NCBI RefSeq assembly: GCF_001314225.1
Contig: NZ_CP012697.1
Coordinates: 3,968,001-4,032,000 of the forward strand
Direction of reading: 5' to 3'
From: Microbacterium sp. No. 7
GTDB taxonomy: Bacteria > Actinomycetota > Actinomycetes > Actinomycetales > Microbacteriaceae
Length of the DNA stretch: 64,000 bases
Shown here: positions 61,672 to 64,000 of the stretch, one piece after another
Position numbering within the stretch: the stretch's first letter is position 1
How the letters are laid out: every line of letters begins with the position of its first letter
The notes under the pieces: generated by a model
The model's input: the letters and a program-made list of their open reading frames with translations, nothing else
What the model was told of the DNA's origin: nothing
Database searches by the model: none
Program-made: the position numbers and the translations under genes

Positions 61672-62895
61672 ATGCCGCAGACCGCTCGAACCCCGCTCCC
61701 GGGCACGGGGCAGTCAGACGTCGTGCGCAAGCGCTCATCGCGGAAGGACGAGATACTCGCCGTCGGCGCGCGGCTGTTCTACGAGCGCGGATACGTCAAC
61801 GCGACGCTCAAGGACGTCGCCGGCGCCCTGGGGATGAGTGCGCCGGCGATCTACCGTCACTTCTCCGGCAAACAGGATCTGCTGCGCGCGGTGCTCCTGT
61901 CGAGCTCTCAGCGTTTCGCGGATGCCGTCGCGAGCGAGGCAGGACAGACGCACGACCTCGACAGCATCCTTCACCGGCTCGCGGAGGCCTCTGTCACACT
62001 GTCGCAGTTCTGGGAAGTCCGTGAACGCGACGCACGACACCTGCGACGAGAGGATCGCGACGAGATCTCCCGGCGCATGCACGTCGTCAGCCGTGCCGTT
62101 CGCACCGAGCTCGGCGCGCTCCGCCCGGAGTTGTCCCCCGACCAGTCGGCGGTGCTGACCAGGGCGGTGCTCGCCGTCTTCACGATGCCCTCGGCATATG
62201 GATCGCGAGCGCAGCCCGACGATCTCCCGGCCATGCTCGCACGGATCGCTCGACGGATCGTCGACACGCCGGCGAGCAGGCTCGAGCCGAGGGTGCTCAT
62301 CGAGGTGCCGACGAGCGTCGGCTCGGCGGCTCTCAGCAAACGCGAGCGTGTCCTGCACGAGGCGACGCGACTCTTCGGCGAGCACGGCTACGAGAGCGTG
62401 AGCATGGAGGACCTCGGCCAGGCCGTGGGAATGTCCGCCGCGAGCCTCTACCACTACTACTCGGGCAAGGCGGAGATCTTCACGAGCATCTTCCGGAGAG
62501 GACTGGAGTGGCTCGCGATCGATCGAGCGCACCATCCGCCCGACGACGCGTCGATCACCGCACGGATGCGCGCGTTCCTCGAGTCCTACACGCGGCTCGC
62601 ACTGACGTGGCACGACGTCTTCGTCCTCTTCGTGCGCGAGCGCGCCGCGCTCGTGCGGATCGAGGAGGGCTCGATCGTGCGGTCGTACCGGGACTACTTC
62701 AACAACGGCCTCGTGCTCCTGCGCGAAGCCCGCCCCGATCTCTCCGCCCGCGAAGCACGAGGGCTCCTGGCATGCGTCGTGAGCGTCATCAACGATCTCG
62801 CGATCACGCCGCAGGAGCCGACACAGGGTCCCGACCCGAGGATGACCGGCACCGTGCTGACCGACATCGCCTTCGACCTTCTCGACGTCGTCTAG
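61672..62895 (+). CDS. regulator with two fused TetR modules
   Basis: A 407-aa protein containing two complete TetR-like units. The first helix-turn-helix is at about residues 20-68 (ILAVGARLFYERGYVNATLK to APAIYRHFSGKQDLL). The second is at about 222-270 (VLHEATRLFGEHGYESVSME to AASLYHYYSGKAEIF). Each is followed by its own helical ligand-binding region. A normal TetR protein is about 200 aa and works as a dimer, so this fusion could act as an internal pseudo-dimer with two ligand pockets. It is divergent from the ligase and probably controls the island. ATG 61672 is chosen; GTG 61594 would add 26 residues without motif. Confidence 0.85.
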   Translation: MPQTARTPLPGTGQSDVVRKRSSRKDEILAVGARLFYERGYVNATLKDVAGALGMSAPAIYRHFSGKQDLLRAVLLSSSQRFADAVASEAGQTHDLDSILHRLAEASVTLSQFWEVRERDARHLRREDRDEISRRMHVVSRAVRTELGALRPELSPDQSAVLTRAVLAVFTMPSAYGSRAQPDDLPAMLARIARRIVDTPASRLEPRVLIEVPTSVGSAALSKRERVLHEATRLFGEHGYESVSMEDLGQAVGMSAASLYHYYSGKAEIFTSIFRRGLEWLAIDRAHHPPDDASITARMRAFLESYTRLALTWHDVFVLFVRERAALVRIEEGSIVRSYRDYFNNGLVLLREARPDLSAREARGLLACVVSVINDLAITPQEPTQGPDPRMTGTVLTDIAFDLLDVV

Positions 62896-62914
62896 CTCGA
62901 TCGCTCCGCACGCA

Positions 62915-62968
62915 GAGATGGCTGCGGTTCCCCACCCAGGCGTCTGGGCGGGAAACCGCAGCCATCTC
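62915..62968. terminator. 25-bp hairpin at the right edge of the island
   Basis: GAGATGGCTGCGGTTCCCCA... (62915-62939) pairs with 62944-62968 at 23 of 25 positions across the loop GCGT. It lies 20 nt after the tandem TetR stop and 30 nt from the convergent synthase stop. It should terminate both. Confidence 0.8.
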
Positions 62969-62997
62969 GTCGTATCGCGCTCCCGTGCGCGAGTGGC

Positions 62998-64000
62998 TCA
63001 GGCCTCCTGCGCCTCGCGGCTCACGACGAGGGACGCGTTCTGGCCGCCGAAGCCGAAGGCGTTCACCTGCAGCCAGTCCACGGTGCGGCGTCGCGGCTCG
63101 TCGAGAACGAGGTCGAAGCGGATCAGCGGGTCGGGCGTGCTCGTGCCGCCCGTGAAGATGACCTCGTCGCGCTTCATGCCCTCCAGGGCCGTCACGAGGG
63201 CGATCGCCCCGGCGGCACCCGTCGGATGCCCGAGCGTGCCCTTCACCGACATGACCGAGACCTCTCCCACGCGCGCTCCGTACAGGTCGTTGATCGCGTT
63301 GATCTCCGCGACGTCGCCCTTGGCGGTGCCCGTGCCGTGCGCGGCGACGGCGTCGATCACCTCGGGCGACACTCCGGCGTCGGCCAGCGCGTGCTCCATC
63401 GCGAGGCGTTCCCACTGCCCCGTGGGATCAGGCGTCGAGGGGTGGTAGGCGTCGGCCGCCGATCCCCATCCCTGCACCCACCCGAGCGGACGGGCGCCGC
63501 GGCGTCGCGCGTGCTCCTCGCTCTCGAGCACGAACATGCCGGCGCCCTCGCCGAAGACCATGCCACCGCGGTCGACGTCGAACGGACGGCAGGCCTTGGT
63601 CGGGTCGTCGACGTTCGCCCCCATGCCGTAGTTGCTGCGGGAGTACGCGCTCGCGGGCACGTAGCCGTCCTCGCCGATGCGCCAGGAGAGACCGCCCTCC
63701 GCGCCGCCGACGAGGGCCACGTCGATCTGGCCCGACGCGATGAAGCGCGCGCCGAGGCCGATGGCGTCGAGCGACGAGGCGCATGCCGTGCTGATGGTCA
63801 GCGTCGGCCCGTGCAGTCCCCAGTTCATCGCGATCTGGGAGGCGGCGAGGTTGGGCCACACCCGGATCTGATACTTGCCGCTCGCGGTTTCGCGGCCCGC
63901 CCGGTCGACGTCGAACTGCGCCCGCTCCATCGACTGCGTGCCGTTCTTGGCCGTGCCGACGAAGATGCCGGTGCGGAGCGGGTCGAGCTCCCCGATGCCC
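62998..64000 (-). CDS. fabF: beta-ketoacyl-ACP synthase (FabF-like), N-terminus beyond window
   Basis: The visible 333 residues run from the window edge to TGA 62998. The catalytic triad is present: Cys in TISTACASSLDAIG, His in VAAHGTGTAKGD and His in VKGTLGHPTGAAG. NAFGFGGQNASLVV is the C-terminal glycine loop. It elongates acyl-ACP chains in fatty acid synthesis (KAS II group). About 80 N-terminal residues should lie outside. fabF normally sits in a fab cluster with acyl carrier protein, which would be expected just past this end. Base usage returns to the GC-extreme style. Confidence 0.92.
   Translation of the reverse strand, partial: GIGELDPLRTGIFVGTAKNGTQSMERAQFDVDRAGRETASGKYQIRVWPNLAASQIAMNWGLHGPTLTISTACASSLDAIGLGARFIASGQIDVALVGGAEGGLSWRIGEDGYVPASAYSRSNYGMGANVDDPTKACRPFDVDRGGMVFGEGAGMFVLESEEHARRRGARPLGWVQGWGSAADAYHPSTPDPTGQWERLAMEHALADAGVSPEVIDAVAAHGTGTAKGDVAEINAINDLYGARVGEVSVMSVKGTLGHPTGAAGAIALVTALEGMKRDEVIFTGGTSTPDPLIRFDLVLDEPRRRTVDWLQVNAFGFGGQNASLVVSREAQEA

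Overview
This window is about 64 kb of a very GC-rich, gene-dense actinobacterial chromosome. Overlapping GTGA/ATGA gene junctions, many leaderless promoters, coenzyme F420 genes, Septum_form-type lipoproteins and intergenic repeats fit a member of the Microbacteriaceae (Microbacterium-like). That placement is my inference. No rRNA, tRNA, CRISPR array, phage module or transposase was seen.

Layout. (1) 1-7.6 kb: end of an aromatic meta-cleavage operon (dihydrodiol dehydrogenase end, GNAT-like protein, acetaldehyde dehydrogenase, hydroxy-oxovalerate aldolase), then a five-gene branched-chain-amino-acid-type (Liv-type) ABC importer. (2) 7.7-12.8 kb: VapBC, PurU, BIME-like repeats, a beta-lactamase-fold protein without its catalytic Ser/Lys, and an M13 metallopeptidase. 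(3) 12.8-17.0 kb: a compact minus-strand operon of a 54-aa cysteine-containing peptide, a lipoprotein, an efflux adaptor and a MacB-like ABC protein. This is the best candidate here for an undescribed peptide secretion system. (4) 17-31.8 kb: HdeD-lipase fusion, MATE pump, MocR/PNPOx pair, RNA methyltransferase, manganese/zinc ABC operon with its DtxR-family regulator, a 20-nt repeat array, VIT-family protein, SDR, HAD phosphatase, two tiny membrane proteins, ROK kinase and PyrE. (5) 32-48.3 kb: PntAB transhydrogenase, MazEF, a GyrA-tower-like miniprotein, XthA, Ohr, an iron-box-controlled MATE plus flavin reductase pair, a two-component system, NatAB exporter, an F420 cluster (Fgd, LLM oxidoreductase, CofE) and a SnoaL-like protein.

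(6) 48.4-62.9 kb looks like a catabolic island. It holds a thioesterase, acyl-CoA dehydrogenase, two AMP-forming acyl-CoA ligases, a second complete Liv-type importer, a molybdopterin oxidoreductase and a regulator made of two fused TetR modules. Its base composition, start signals and short-word usage differ from the flanks, and long hairpins sit at both edges. I infer import, CoA activation and oxidation of an unidentified carboxylic acid under TetR control. (7) The window ends inside a ketoacyl synthase gene.

All calls come from reading translated sequence and DNA motifs by eye; no database search was run.
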